Shown here one piece after another: positions 10,685 through 22,767 of a stretch of DNA of 64,000 bases. A program made the translations under genes and the position numbers. The stretch comes from Alectoria sarmentosa (taxonomy: Eukaryota > Ascomycota > Lecanoromycetes > Lecanorales > Parmeliaceae): positions 1-64,000 of the forward strand of contig WOGZ01000003.1 in the NCBI GenBank assembly GCA_009733775.1, in the 5' to 3' direction. The number at the start of each line of letters is the position of its first letter. The first letter of the stretch is position 1. The notes beneath the pieces are model-generated. The model saw nothing but the letters and a program-made list of their open reading frames with translations. It had not been told where the DNA came from and did not search any database.

Positions 10685-12271
10685 ATGCTTGCTCTAGCAA
10701 ATCCTGACATGTGGGGCCCTCTCAATGAGTACGACGAGCGGGTACATACCCGCCAGCTCAGGGAGGACGAGCATCAGCGAGGTAAAGAAATTCAAGCACG
10801 TGGAAGACCGCCATGCTGAGATCCATTGCAGGAATTGTGCAGAGCCTTCAAGATCTTCACGATATGCTCAAAGACTACCCCGCTCCTAAAGTCATGCACC
10901 CAAGCGTCGAGTCTCTGAAACCGCATTCGCGGTCCCTCATAGGATCTTTGTTCCACCGCCAGCCTGCGAAACAGCGTACTCAATTACCTGCGAACCTACC
11001 GAAGGGGCTTTATATGTTTGGGGATGTTGGTAGTGGAAAGACAATGTTGATGGATATGTTTTATGATACTCTGCCACATAGTATAACTTCAAAGACGCGC
11101 ATACATTTTCACAATTTCATGCAGGACGTACATAAGCGACTGCATGCGATGAAGATGGAACACGGGACTGATCTGGATGCTGTACAATATGTTGCTGCTG
11201 ATATCGCCGAGAAGGGGAGCGTGCTCTGTTTTGACGAGTTCCAATGTACAGATGTTGCTGATGCTATGATTTTGAGAAGGTACGTGGCGCCATCATCTGT
11301 CAAAGGTGCCACATCTGACAAAGTGCAGTCTACTTGGGGCTCTGATGTCTCACGGAGTAGTCCTCGTTACTACCTCGAACCGGCACCCTAATGACCTGTA
11401 CAAAAATGGTATTCAACGCGAGTCGTTCATCCCCTGCATAAATTTGCTTAAGACCAGTCTTAGAGTCCTGAATCTTGACTCTACAACCGATTACAGGAAA
11501 ATACCACGGCCGCCGTCTGGCGTTTACCATCATCCTCTAGACAAAGCTGCCATTACCCACGCTGATAGGTGGTTTCGATTCTTCGGTGACTTCGAGAACG
11601 ATCCCCCTCACGCAGCTACTCAGCATGTCTGGGGAAGGAATATCGAGATCCCCAAAGCTAGTGGAAGTGCGGTCATGTTCAAGTTTGACGAACTGATTGG
11701 GAGAGCAACGGGCGCCGCCGACTATCTAGAGCTGACGAGGAGCTACCATGCTTTCGTAATTACCGGGGTACCGGGTATGACGTACCGAGAAAGGGACTTG
11801 GCGAGGAGGTTCATTACTTTCATTGACGCTGTCTACGAGAGCCGAGTAGGACTTCACATCCGCGCAACGTACATGCATTGCTATCGCTAATCAAAGTCAC
11901 AGGCGAAGTTGGTCCTCACAACTACGGTGCCTCTTTTCCAGCTCTTCATGTCTCCCGAAGAAGTCGATGATGCCCTCGAAGGCGGCAGGAAAAGTGGCAC
12001 AGTCAAGCACGCAGAGGATCACGAAGGCGTGGACGATGTGATGCGCCAGATGATGGACGATCTCGGTATGAACATGAAGATGCTCAAGAACAGCAGCCTC
12101 TTTTCCGGCGACGAAGAGAGGTTCGCCTTCTCCAGAGCCTTGAGCAGGCTGAGTGAAATGGGTAGCCAGGATTGGGTTGAGACGGGTGTGGGAATGGAGC
12201 ACAGGGGAGGCGTGAATGAAAAGAGAGGGTGGTTGAAAGTTCGATCCCGGTGGCAGGAAGATTCGATGTGA
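10685..12271 (+). CDS. AFG1: AFG1/LACE1-type mitochondrial ATPase
   Basis: AFG1 (LACE1; bacterial ZapE) family, mitochondrial AAA-like ATPase tied to turnover of respiratory-chain subunits. Exons are 10685-10781, 10832-11279, 11329-11845 and 11903-12271; introns are 50, 49 and 57 nt; the product is 476 residues. Joins recover DEHQRG-IVQSLQDLHD, ILRS-LLGALMSHGVVLVTT and VYESR-AKLVLTT. Walker A is GDVGSGKT (about 96-103) and Walker B VLCFDEF (about 163-169); the sensor-like TTSNRHPNDLYKNG follows. The N-terminus is uncertain. No mitochondrial leader is visible with this start, and an upstream exon joined through an acceptor near 10694 (GCTGAT...TAG) is possible. Confidence 0.9.
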
Positions 12272-12942
12272 GTATTTGGGGTATATGTGTAATCTACCTG
12301 ATGTATACGTTGGATAAGTATCATTGATATTTCGGACCTTCTCTGAGCTATATTTCCCGTCACCACGGTGCCCGATATTTGTGTTCTGTCTTACTCAGGC
12401 CGGGATTTGATATTGCGAGAGTTGAAAAGGCTTCATTACCTCAGCACAGTAACTCGGGATATTTCCACGAAACAAGTCGGTGGGGATTAAGTATTAGGTA
12501 AGCGGTTTCTAGGACTGGACGATAGGGGCTAGGGTAAAGTCAATTGTACAAGTAGGTACCTTAGTCAAGGAACTGAAGGAACACGTGCGTCATGTCGTTG
12601 CGGCGGTAAAATACCGTGGCTAGGTACCTTGAGTACTATGTACTAAGAGTAAGGTCCAATTCCAAAGTATGTAATTTATCTTCGTTCCTGATTACAACAG
12701 CCTTGTCAGCCACCTTACTCTTCTACTCTTTTTGTTTTCTTCTTCCCATGAACTTGACGCGACCAAGGCATTATATACATAAACCCTCAATTCAATCCGT
12801 TTGACGTTCCCCAGCCCTTGAGGGTCTCGCTACTTCTCTCCCACTCAGAATTCAANNNNNNNNNNCCCTCCCCCCACCTTATATTACGCAGTCTCCCGAT
12901 ACAAGCCAAGCCAAACCAAACCAAAGCAAGGCTACCAAGGCC
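12272..12942. other. intergenic with short palindromic motifs and a gap
   Basis: Contains the TAGGTACCTT-type motif at about 12553 and 12621 and a pyrimidine-rich stretch before the next gene. No gene is seen. Confidence 0.5.
12856..12865. other. assembly gap (10 N)
   Basis: Ten unknown bases 78 bp before the SMP-30 start codon. The length is probably nominal, so the true upstream sequence may be longer. Confidence 0.99.
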
Positions 12943-14315
12943 ATGTCGCACCACAGTCTCTGGCACCGTCCCAAAACGTCCGACGGTAATCTACTCACTC
13001 CAGCTCACAAGGTCTCTTTCTCCGACTCCTCCAAATCTTCCAACAAAAGAGACAGCGGCAGACCCTCCACCGCCTCCAATTCCCGCCCCTCCTCTCCAGC
13101 TGCCCCGCAGCCAAGAGCTGCTTCTCAACAGAGAACGTCCTCTTCAACCAGAGCTTCTTCTCAACAGATTTGGGGAGACAACCGAAACTTCCAGCGCATC
13201 AATCGACAAAGCGAGGCATTATGGCAGTATGTACATCTTCATGCTCCGCTTGTACCATCTGCGACTGACCGCCTGCCAGATCCACTCTTGTATCTCCATC
13301 CGCCCCACAACCCAAACCTTTTCTCATCTATCACGACTCCTTCCTTCCCCTCCTTGGGCCCAACCCCACTCTTCAACTCCTGATACACGACCCGCGCGCT
13401 CCCTATTTCCATGAAGCTGGCGTCTTTCACCCCCCAACCAACACCCTCTTCATAACCTCGAACCAGCTTGAAGACTCCTCTCCGGACGCCGTCACTACTC
13501 GCAACAAAACAATTGTCATCACCAAAATCGAGTTTTTCTCTCCTACCGATTTCACGCGCGACAAAGTACGATGCCCGGAGCGCAACTACATGGCTAATGG
13601 GGGCACCAACTACCGCGACGGCCTCATAATCTGTGCGCAAGGCTCACTACGTGAGCCTTCTGGCCTTATATACATGGAAGCCAAACGGCCTCACAAAACT
13701 ACCACTCTCCTCAACAATTACCATTCACGCCCCTTCAACTCCCCCAACGACGTCGTTGTCCACTCTGACGGCTCCATCTGGTTCACGGACCCGATCTACG
13801 GCTATGAGCAAGGCTTCCGACCCAAACCACAATTACCGCAGCTCGTTTATCGCTTTGATCCCAGCACAGGCGATATCAGAGTGGTAGCGGACGGTTTTGG
13901 CAGGCCAAACGGCATCTGTTTCTCTCCAGATGAAACATCAGTCTACATCACCGATACCGATCTCATCCACGGCGACGGCAACACCGACTACCGCCGCGCT
14001 GCCACTATATACGCATATTCCATCCTCTGGGAACATGACTCGCCCTACCTGACCAACCGCCGGGTATTTGCTTATGCGGATACGGGTGCGCCGGATGGCA
14101 TTAAATGTGACGTGTTCGGCAACGTGTACAGTGGCTGCGGAGACGGCATAAACATCTGGAACCCGGCTGGGATGCTGATTGGGAAGATCCAGGTAGAGGG
14201 TGGTTGTGCGAACTTCTGTTTCGGGCGGAACGGCGAGATGTGGTGTTTTGGGGAGTATAAGCTTTGGAGGGTGAAGATGGGGGACGAGACGAGAGGGGCA
14301 TTGTTGGGGGTTTGA
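12943..14315 (+). CDS. SMP-30/gluconolactonase-like beta-propeller protein
   Basis: Six-bladed propeller family of metal-dependent lactonases; the substrate is unknown here. Exon 1 is 12943-13226, the intron 13227-13279 (GTATGT...CTGAC...CAG), exon 2 13280-14315, total 439 residues. The first 95 residues are Ser/Thr/Pro-rich and not part of the fold. The propeller begins with FLIYHDSFLPLLG. The three expected metal ligands can be placed: Glu in FHEAGVFHP, Asn in GRPNGICFSPD and Asp in APDGIKCDVFGNV. No signal peptide is evident. Only the N-terminal extension is doubtful: the true start could be in, or beyond, the nearby assembly gap. Confidence 0.88.
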
Positions 14316-17078
14316 GGGGAGAAGGGGAAAGGGAGTGAAAGCTTGCAGTGCATGGATGAAGGAAGGTGTGGTGCATCAGGGTTGTACCTGCAATGTAGAA
14401 TGCACCAACTACACTACGTCTCCAAGAGATTTCGGACATGGGGATGAGTGTGAGGGAAGGACGTGCAGAGTGTTGTCGTCAACACGACAAGAAGGTTGTG
14501 GCGATTACGAATCTTTGATATTGTCATTGGGAGAAACCGTGGCTCTTCAGAGATGTTGATCTATTGTTGATATCAAACTGTTCAGTGAGTAGCGTAAATG
14601 AAGGACGTGAACAAGCCAGCGACGTTTTTGAATTGATCAACACGCTCCGATCGACTCAGGAGACAGACTAGACGCGCGGAAAGAGCAGACAAGAATATTG
14701 AATGCCTAACCCAACAAGGCTCTTCTTTCGTCCATTGGGAAAAGTGGAGCATGAACTTCCCTCACTGGGGGTTTCGTAGGGTCCAGTCCACAGGCCGAGC
14801 TGTCTGCAAGCAGAATACACAACTGCTTCGAGGCCGGAAGTGAATTGACAAAGGCTCGTAGCATTGAGTTGACGTTGTCTCTTTACACTGTGCATGCTTT
14901 CATGAGGGTCCATGTGAGGGACCTTGAAAAGTGTCTCGATGCCAAAAATGGTTGCTCGAGTCGAAGCGAAGCAGGATTGGAAAATGCAGGATAGCAAACG
15001 AGCAATGCTCTGATTCAAGGCCACCGAGAAGTGAGACGGGGTCAGTGGTGAAGCAATTTTGGGTAGAAGCCGTGGTATGCCGATATCGAGTCGACGAGTG
15101 CAAACAAAGGAACAGAAAGGAGCTTCTGAAGAGGTCCGAGATTGGTTGATGGCATTTTGTTTTTCTCTCAACACTAACGAGGTGCAAATCAATCGGCAGG
15201 GCACAATCCTCCGCATCATCTTGTAGTCATGAGTTCTCAAAGCGTGCGTCTTCATGCCATACCATAAAGCAACGTCTCGAGTGTTTGCCATTTCCCATCC
15301 ATGTATCGACCTTCCTATCATGCCCCCAAACCATCTCAGGAAGTCTTGTTAGCTCCCTATTGAATTTGTCCTGACTCCAACGCCATAGACGCCAGATCCT
15401 GTCCCTTCCATGTCAGTAGTCAACCAGTTTGAGGCATCTTCCTCATACCATTAGCACGACTCCTTTTGCTCAGCGTTAGGGTTTCCCCTACACTATGCCT
15501 CCTTGAATTCTTCCCATCCAGTTTTGCCTCCAGAGCTGTGTCTCTCGATATTGATACAGCTAGACCTCTCGGTTCTCGGACCCTTCCCAAAGATGGTCAT
15601 GGAGTAATTCCAGCTATCCTCGAGTCGTGATTGTATTGGAGGAGCTTGCCGTGATACACAGGATTATCCATGTATTGGGACAACTTTGTTTTGTTACAGT
15701 TTTTCCAATTCGCTTCTCACTCGGTCTCAAAATCACCGAACTGGAAAACAAGTTTTTGGCCGAGAAACTTGTCTGCGTTCTGCTCGACTAGCACATGGAA
15801 CGAAGATGGTTCAAATCCCAACCGAATGAGATGATCAGCGCTTTGTGAAAGTCGTTGAGGTTGGCTTCTAAGGGGCGCGATAGAGTACGGATGATCCAGG
15901 GACGGCGGAACTCTATAAGAGCTATCTCCAGGATGGATTTATCTCGGGCTGCTGGAGAAGAGTGCACTGGATTAGACGCAATGATGACCTAGCGAAGGAG
16001 GCATTGATCTCTCGGTCAGCTAGATCACGAGAAGTCCCGTGGGGCTTCGCTGAAATACGAAAGCGAACTAGGATTTGTAACAACAGGATGGGTAGTTGCT
16101 GCGTTGAAAGAGTGCAAGCCTTTGCTGCCCTTGAAAATGAGGAAAAGTTGGTCTTTCTCCACCTGAAAAGAATTGCTACGATGCAATCTGCCGTTAGCAA
16201 ATGAAATAACAGGCCACGGCTTCCACTCCAATAGTTCAGAGTATCTAAGCCATATGTCTCAATAGCAAAGAGAACAGTCCTTAGAATTGATTGTTGTATC
16301 GCCAGCGATGCACTCTTAATCAGAGATGCTGCTCACATATTGACTCCTTTAACGCTGAGAGTCTTTCTCTAATTGTCAGTTGTCAATTGTCGTAAATGAA
16401 AAGGCCTGATGCAAAGCTTGGTCTAGTTGCTCTTTTCATTGGTGCCGTCTCTTAAAGGTAAGATAGGTATACAAGAGAATCGACCTGTGCCAATTGCTGT
16501 ATGAAGGTGGGTCTGCATTGCTGTCCCCATTGACTTGACCAGGGTCCGAGCAACTTGATTGGAGATGTGGGAATATAGACCTAACTCACTGCTTGCTTGA
16601 GCTTGTACTTTTCCGTCTTGTCTTCGTCGTCATCGTCGTCTTCATCACCTACTCGAAACAAAGAGGTTTCTACTCCAATGGAGGATGAGAATGAGACTTT
16701 GTGTCTGATGAGTAGGCTGTGGCTGAAGGCTGATAAGTGAGCCCCGCAAGCCAGCCCTAACCCTGAGCCCTGAGCCCTAGCCTAAAAAAGTGGATCCATG
16801 GTTTAACCCCGCGTTTCGACTGGCCGACTGTCCGAGTCCCGAATTAGCTGTGTGAAAGGAGTGGAAGACACTCCCAGTGTCGAAAGCCCTTCTTGGAATC
16901 TCTGCTCGTTTGTGATCTGCCTGACTGAGGTTGTGGCTATGGCAGCGGTATCATAGAAATGTAGCAAAGGTATCCTTATCAGCCAGACTTCCCAAACTCG
17001 TACTTCGGTACTTCATTAGGCTGATATCTTATTACAGAATGAAGATGCTATAACACGACCTTCTAGGTGATCAACATC
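14316..17078. other. long intergenic region
   Basis: About 2.7 kb without a gene I can support. A 217-codon minus-strand frame (14668-15321) has no family motif and amino-acid composition of a chance frame. Around 16750 there are two or three CCCTGAGCC/CCCTAACC-like words. The last 150 bp are likely 5' UTR or promoter of the next gene. Confidence 0.5.
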
Positions 17079-20000
17079 ATGCTGTCATCGCGCAAGGCCC
17101 TCGAGCCTCAGAGTCTGCATGGCTCGACCACAAGAACCATATTATTGAGCCAATCGAGGACCTGTCATCGCCCACCACCATCCCTCTTCGCCATTCACCG
17201 CGAATTCTCATGGGGCTCGAAGCATAAGAACACCTCGAGCCGTGCAGGAAAGGTATGCAAAGGCTTCGGTATTCAAGATCTTGCTGGTAAAGACATGCCT
17301 CGGAAGCAACTCTATCGGAGCACCCTCTGGGGTCATCACCATCTCCGCCAATACCTTCCTAGGTACGCTCCGATACAAGAATGGCGATTCTCGAGCTCTT
17401 GGGGAAGGAAGTCCGAGACACACTCCAGCTCAAGGAGCAATGCGGAGGCAAAGCAAGAAGAAGACGATTGGTATACCAGATGGGAAAAACAAAAGTTGAG
17501 ACAATACGATGACTTCATGAAGAAAGTAGAGCATGATCCGTATACAGCCTTGTTTGGCAAGAGTTGGCTGAACTTCAGTGGGGAAGGTACTGAGCCCAAA
17601 GCAGCCAGGACCCCATCTCCTAGGACACCTAAGGAACCCTCTGCCCCAAAGAATGAAAGGACCACGGAAAATTGGCCTTCGAATTCAAAGCCCAGTAGTA
17701 CGAAGGTCTCCGAGACTAGAGACATTAGCGGAAGACAATCAAAGAGCGAGACAAGGCCTGTTCAGGAACATGACCACGGATACGAGATTGATCCAATCAC
17801 AAATCGCAAAGTTTTGAAAAAATCTGCTCCCCCAGTGTCCAAGGTTGAACGTCACAAGCCTCAGATCAAGGATGTAGGGAAGGCCTTCGAAATTTCTATC
17901 AAACGCTGGAATCTGGTCTCACCAACCCCGTTGGACGCTCGCTTTATCATTGCAGACCAGGCGCAGCCCCTATCTAGTTCATACCCGCCAAGCAGAGACA
18001 CTCCTCGTCCGAAGCCAGACCGTGGAAATGGATGGCTTGCACAGGAAGGCTTCGGCAATTTTAAGGAGTCTAAAGCAGATGTGAAACCAACGCCTCAAAC
18101 TCATGATGCCAAGCAAAACATTACGGTCACGAAAATCGAGAGTGCTCTGGACCGGCATTTGAGCAGGAAAAGTACCAATGGAAAGAATGACCGCCCACAA
18201 CTGCTGTATAAGCCCGAAGAGAACAAGGCTGAGGACGTTGACTTACTTCGACCCAGTGACGTGAGAGCTTCGGCAGGCCTCCGAGGAAATTCACCCAAAG
18301 AGACTGATGTTAATAAGCAAGCACGGCGGCAGAAGTTGGAAGAAGATTATGAGAGCCGTTCTTTTGACCGCGAGAGCCAATTAGCCGTTGAATCTGAAAG
18401 CAAAAAGCTTGTGCAGAAAAGAGAAGTCTGGCCGGGAGAAAAGAACTCAGGACCAGAGCTTCGTTTCGGGTCCTGGTTGAAGGGAACACTGCAGGATACA
18501 AAGATCAGGGACAAAGACGCATCGAAAGGTACGCCTGCCGCATGGGAAATTGGATTCTCCGATGCGAGGGGCTTTGATCCTGTTTCTGTCGACCAAAATC
18601 CAGATTCGACGCTAGCGTCTAAGACCAAGCTTGCCTCTGAACCATCGAATGCTGTAGCTCCCGAAGCGCAAGCTGAGGCCAGAGACAAAACCAGTAAGCT
18701 GAAGGCTCAGATTGTCCCCTTCAAAGCCAAGCTAGATGTAATGAAGGCAGACTACGAGGCTCTGCGGCAGCAGTGGCTGCAAGAAACTCGAAGGTTGAGA
18801 GAGAAAGCTGCGAAGAAAGAAGAAGAGATGAAGGCTCAAAAATTTGCGACGAGGGCCAGAGATATCCATGAAGAGGAAATTAAAACTCAAAAAGTAGCCA
18901 TGGAAGCAATGGAGATGCGTAGTAGCGATGGGAGCATCAATGTGGCCAGGACCGCTCTGGGCAAGGGCACAGGCAATGATGATGGCGAAAAGCCAGCTCC
19001 TCGTCGGCTGCAAAGCTTCCTTCAAGGCGAGGGCGATATGGCAAGCAACGTTCATGAGTTTGCAGGAAGGGATCGATGGTACAAGAGAAAAGCACCACAT
19101 GCCATGGATGCAAAGGACGTTGAAATGGACGCTAAGCTTCAGCGAATCGCCACGGACAGAGCTTTAATACGTGAAGTCAGGGGTATCTACGAAGACACTT
19201 ACGGCACCATTGACACCAAACATCGCCAGACTCACGCTCTTTCAGCTCCTTCAATAGAAAGTTCTGGTCACCCCATCACTTCATCATCTGGGAGGGTCGT
19301 TCTACATGCTCAGCTTCCTTCGAATACCGCAGGCATTAAAGAATACTCACAAGGTCTAGGTGAGTCTCAAAATTCAGACACCTTGGAGATTATTCAGAGG
19401 CTATTTGGTCAGCTACGTGAGGCTCAGTCTCTAATCCAAGACTACCGCTCTCAAACAAAGCAAGCCTTGGGTCCCAGCGACCAGAACACCAATACGTTCA
19501 AAACATCCAGTGCGTTCGAGAGGTGCGTCAAGCAAATCGTGGCGACTTCAGGGCAATTGGCCAGTGTCAGACCGGGCGACATGATGGCTCAGCGCTACGA
19601 TGAGGCAACTGCGGCCACCAACTCGAATATACCCACGATCAACAGTCCGCTTTCGACGACAGCACAAAAATCCACCAAAGTTGAGATTCAGAAAGCCACA
19701 AAGCTGAACACTTATTGCATCCTCGCTTACGATTCAACTACTCAAAAGGTCAATTCTGCCGAGGCGACTACGGTCGCACCGTTCTCAAACGAGGAATCGC
19801 TTCTACCTTTGGACGCACTCAATCGTTTGAGTAATCCTGGCAAATTCCTTCCTCACGTCATGTCTCTCGGAGACAAAGGGTACGAGCCTGTCTCTGGTAC
19901 CCACAGCATCCTCGTGTTCAAGAAAGAGATTACTCCACAAGAGTTAGCGGAGACCAAGAAAACAGACGCGATGAAAGAGCCGAATCCATTTCGAAATCTA

Positions 20001-20489
20001 CTTGACCACTCGCCTGTCGTTTCTGACAATTCTATTGGTAATGGGGTCGGCAATTGGCCTTTTGACCCAATCACCGAGGAAGACGTTGAAAAATACCGCC
20101 TGACACAATCGGATGGAATCGGGGCGGAGCAGCAGAAGGTCAAAGAAGCCCAGAAGCAGGCTGCGGAGAAGATGGACAAGGAAGAGCAGAAAGTCGAGGA
20201 AGCCCGCAAAACAGCAATGGACGGCATTGAAAAGGGGGAGCAGCCCTTTGAGGAAGATGCATCAGCATCACCAAGCCACAGGTCCAGCGATAAAGTGCAT
20301 AGGCAGGAGACAGTGTTCTCAGGATCTCGCCAGGGCAGATGGGTGGACAGTAGCGTCAAGCACAAGAAGAGCAAGCGAACAGCAGGCAGACGCCGTCAAA
20401 ATGTGAAGCGGATGCTGATGGCTGGTGCCTTTACCGCCGCATGCTGCTACTGCGTCGGTGTGGCATCGGAGATGATGCAGAGCTGGTGA
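17079..20489 (+). CDS. large fungal protein, probably mitochondrial, function unknown
   Basis: Single-exon frame of 1136 residues from the ATG at 17079. The in-frame GTG at 17067 is not a likely start. The first 100 residues are rich in Arg, Ser and His and poor in acid, like a mitochondrial leader. A conserved-looking block follows (WYTRWEKQKLRQYDDF ... HDPYTALFGKSW). The middle is highly charged and partly coiled coil (about 550-640, KADYEALRQQWLQETRRLRE). A second folded block near 880-960 (NTYCILAYDSTTQKVNSAEA, LDALNRLSNPGKFLPHVM, GTHSILVFKKE) resembles a block I recall in other mould proteins. The tail is very basic (KHKKSKRTAGRRR), then a hydrophobic segment (LMAGAFTAACCYCVGVA) before the end, suggesting a tail anchor. 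I do not recognise a function. Confidence 0.8.
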   Translation: MLSSRKALEPQSLHGSTTRTILLSQSRTCHRPPPSLFAIHREFSWGSKHKNTSSRAGKVCKGFGIQDLAGKDMPRKQLYRSTLWGHHHLRQYLPRYAPIQEWRFSSSWGRKSETHSSSRSNAEAKQEEDDWYTRWEKQKLRQYDDFMKKVEHDPYTALFGKSWLNFSGEGTEPKAARTPSPRTPKEPSAPKNERTTENWPSNSKPSSTKVSETRDISGRQSKSETRPVQEHDHGYEIDPITNRKVLKKSAPPVSKVERHKPQIKDVGKAFEISIKRWNLVSPTPLDARFIIADQAQPLSSSYPPSRDTPRPKPDRGNGWLAQEGFGNFKESKADVKPTPQTHDAKQNITVTKIESALDRHLSRKSTNGKNDRPQLLYKPEENKAEDVDLLRPSDVRASAGLRGNSPKETDVNKQARRQKLEEDYESRSFDRESQLAVESESKKLVQKREVWPGEKNSGPELRFGSWLKGTLQDTKIRDKDASKGTPAAWEIGFSDARGFDPVSVDQNPDSTLASKTKLASEPSNAVAPEAQAEARDKTSKLKAQIVPFKAKLDVMKADYEALRQQWLQETRRLREKAAKKEEEMKAQKFATRARDIHEEEIKTQKVAMEAMEMRSSDGSINVARTALGKGTGNDDGEKPAPRRLQSFLQGEGDMASNVHEFAGRDRWYKRKAPHAMDAKDVEMDAKLQRIATDRALIREVRGIYEDTYGTIDTKHRQTHALSAPSIESSGHPITSSSGRVVLHAQLPSNTAGIKEYSQGLGESQNSDTLEIIQRLFGQLREAQSLIQDYRSQTKQALGPSDQNTNTFKTSSAFERCVKQIVATSGQLASVRPGDMMAQRYDEATAATNSNIPTINSPLSTTAQKSTKVEIQKATKLNTYCILAYDSTTQKVNSAEATTVAPFSNEESLLPLDALNRLSNPGKFLPHVMSLGDKGYEPVSGTHSILVFKKEITPQELAETKKTDAMKEPNPFRNLLDHSPVVSDNSIGNGVGNWPFDPITEEDVEKYRLTQSDGIGAEQQKVKEAQKQAAEKMDKEEQKVEEARKTAMDGIEKGEQPFEEDASASPSHRSSDKVHRQETVFSGSRQGRWVDSSVKHKKSKRTAGRRRQNVKRMLMAGAFTAACCYCVGVASEMMQSW

Positions 20490-22767
20490 TTGGGATTGGG
20501 AAGAAGTCATGGAGGCAAGGAAGAAGGGAGTCAGGACGGCGTTCTGTGGAAGGGTGTATTGATGGATAAGAAGGCAGGTTGATGGATGAGCAACGTCTGT
20601 ACGGGGTGAAGTGTCGTGACGAGGGTCATGGAGGATGGGGGATTTTTCTGTTGTCCAAGATTTGACACTGCTTGCACTCTCGGCTCATTATTTCATAGCA
20701 TCAATGTAGATGGATGAATTGCATGTAATCCTGGCCGCTTTGTAGTTCTATAAAGAGAGCAAAGCCGGGACTGATGGAGGAGACGAGTGCACAAAGGAAG
20801 AAGCAGGGGATAAATTATATTTGCTCTAAGGCTAGGGGCTCTTGACGGAGGACATCCGGTTAAGTGGGAGATATAGTTGGTGTCCTCACTTTATCAAGTA
20901 GCTCACTTCTGGAATGCACGAGTAATGATGGAAGTTTAAAGATGCTGAAGAATAAGTTACTAAAGGGATTATTTAGTCGGGTTTCCTATTGTTTTTGGGC
21001 TCATGGTACTTAGCTTTAAATATAGAAAAAGAAAAGTTTTGGTAGCAATTGCGCCACCGACCGTTGCAAAGCAAATTGCAATTAGCTGGTACCTGATTAT
21101 CCTTCGTTGCCTTTCCCCTGCCGTTTCCTGAAATTGCTTGAGTATTAGGTAAGCCCGGTACGGATCGAAGCTTTGTGAGGTTGCATCTGTACTGCCGCTA
21201 GCAAGCATTAGTAATTACTTTACGGAGTCAATCCAATCTCTTCGGGGATCAGGACCGAACTCAAAGACTCTTTGTCTGGACAAGTCAGGTCTTCACTGAG
21301 CGGGAATAGGGATATTACTAGCTCTCTAGAATCATACCAGGCATTGATGTTTATTGAGAAATGAGAATGAAAGAAGTAACAAGAAGCATCAGAGGAATTT
21401 AAAGTACCTCGATTTCACTACAGAAAGTCACTATAGCCGTCGTGGCACTAACTTCAGAGCGCATGGCAGAGGCAGTTGGTTCCATTTCCATAGATAGAAA
21501 TCTAAGCCACCAAAGTACTGTACCAAACCTACTGATAGTCTGAGCTCTTTAGCATTGGGAATGCAATACTCCAGAGTAAAGAGCCCGAGCAATTCTCGGC
21601 TCAAAGGCATCAACATGACCTACCCTAACTTGTGGGCCACATTGCAATTTCTACCCTTTGCCTGTGTATGCTTCTAAGGTATCCTTGGCAAGACTCGTAA
21701 TTAGCGGGATATCCTCCCTACCGCTTCCATTCAATCTCCCACCTCCAAACCCAACTCCTCCCCAACACCCACCACACAACTGCTCCACCGCCATCTCCGT
21801 CCTCCTGACCGACAGCAGACGTGCAAGCGACTCCTCGCACACACAATTCTTCGTCTCGGTCGCGCAGGAACGCCGACGGATAGAGGAGAGAAAGAAATCA
21901 CCAAAATTCAATTCAATTCAATTCTCCATCAACCTTTCCGCGCGACCCCTCTGACCATCATCCACGCTCTTTGGAATTGCTGCATTTCCCATACACTCAT
22001 TGGAATCTTCATTCGGTCGCAATAAGCCTTGGATCGAAAGTGGTGAGGATCCTGGTGGAAATTGGATACGTGGTGCCAGACGACCGTCAAATCCCTTGCA
22101 TCGCAATCAACATCGCAATCAATCCACCTTTCTTCAACACCACCTCAACTGTCCGACAACAAGCGACCGCTTCAAACGAGTGCCCAGGATTGGGCGTTTT
22201 CTGGAACGTGGTGGAGATAGCGTGGATGAAAGAGTGGAAACGCTTTGTTGCAAAACCGAACATGGGGCTATAGATAGGACTGGTCAACAAAGAACGAGGT
22301 GAAGCCTGAAGGTCGCTGGCAAATCTGACTGCTGCCGACGCCGCTTGGTCCGTGGAACACTTCGTCCGCAAAGATACTCCAGTCTCTCCCAGAATCCGAA
22401 CAAGCGCTCAATATCCAAGGCCTGCTGAGGGACACAGGCATCAAGTTCCTCGTTCTTGCTTCTGGGTCCTTGTACCCTTCACACTCTTTTAAAAGTAACT
22501 TCACCACCATCCGTACGAGCGAGATTGAAGCGCTTGCATGTCGAGTCCACTGTCGTTAAGATCTCTTCACTGACACTCACATCGCAGCTACGATCTTTTC
22601 AACCTTGACTTGTCAAGTTCACTCGTTTATATTCTGTCCTGACAGTAAGTGATTGTCTCACGCCGATGAATACAACGTCTGACGAGGCTGAAGGTGTCAA
22701 AGTCACGTTCCCCGTCAATCTATTCTAGTAATAAACATCTATTCATCAATAATATTCCACATCCATC
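20490..22767. other. intergenic, promoter region of MSB2
   Basis: Nothing coding supported. Near 21900-21925 there is a short AATTC run. Competing frames at 21971-22371 overlap on both strands, as expected for a long leader or non-coding region. Long 5' regions are usual for signalling genes of this kind. Confidence 0.5.

Noticed and set aside
14668..15321. 217-codon minus-strand frame
   Set aside because: Composition like a chance frame (many Cys, Leu and Ser mixed with Arg), overlapped by other frames, no family resemblance.
16740..16800. Telomere-like CCCTAACCC/CCCTGAGCCC words
   Set aside because: Only two or three imperfect copies within ordinary intergenic DNA; not a telomeric array.
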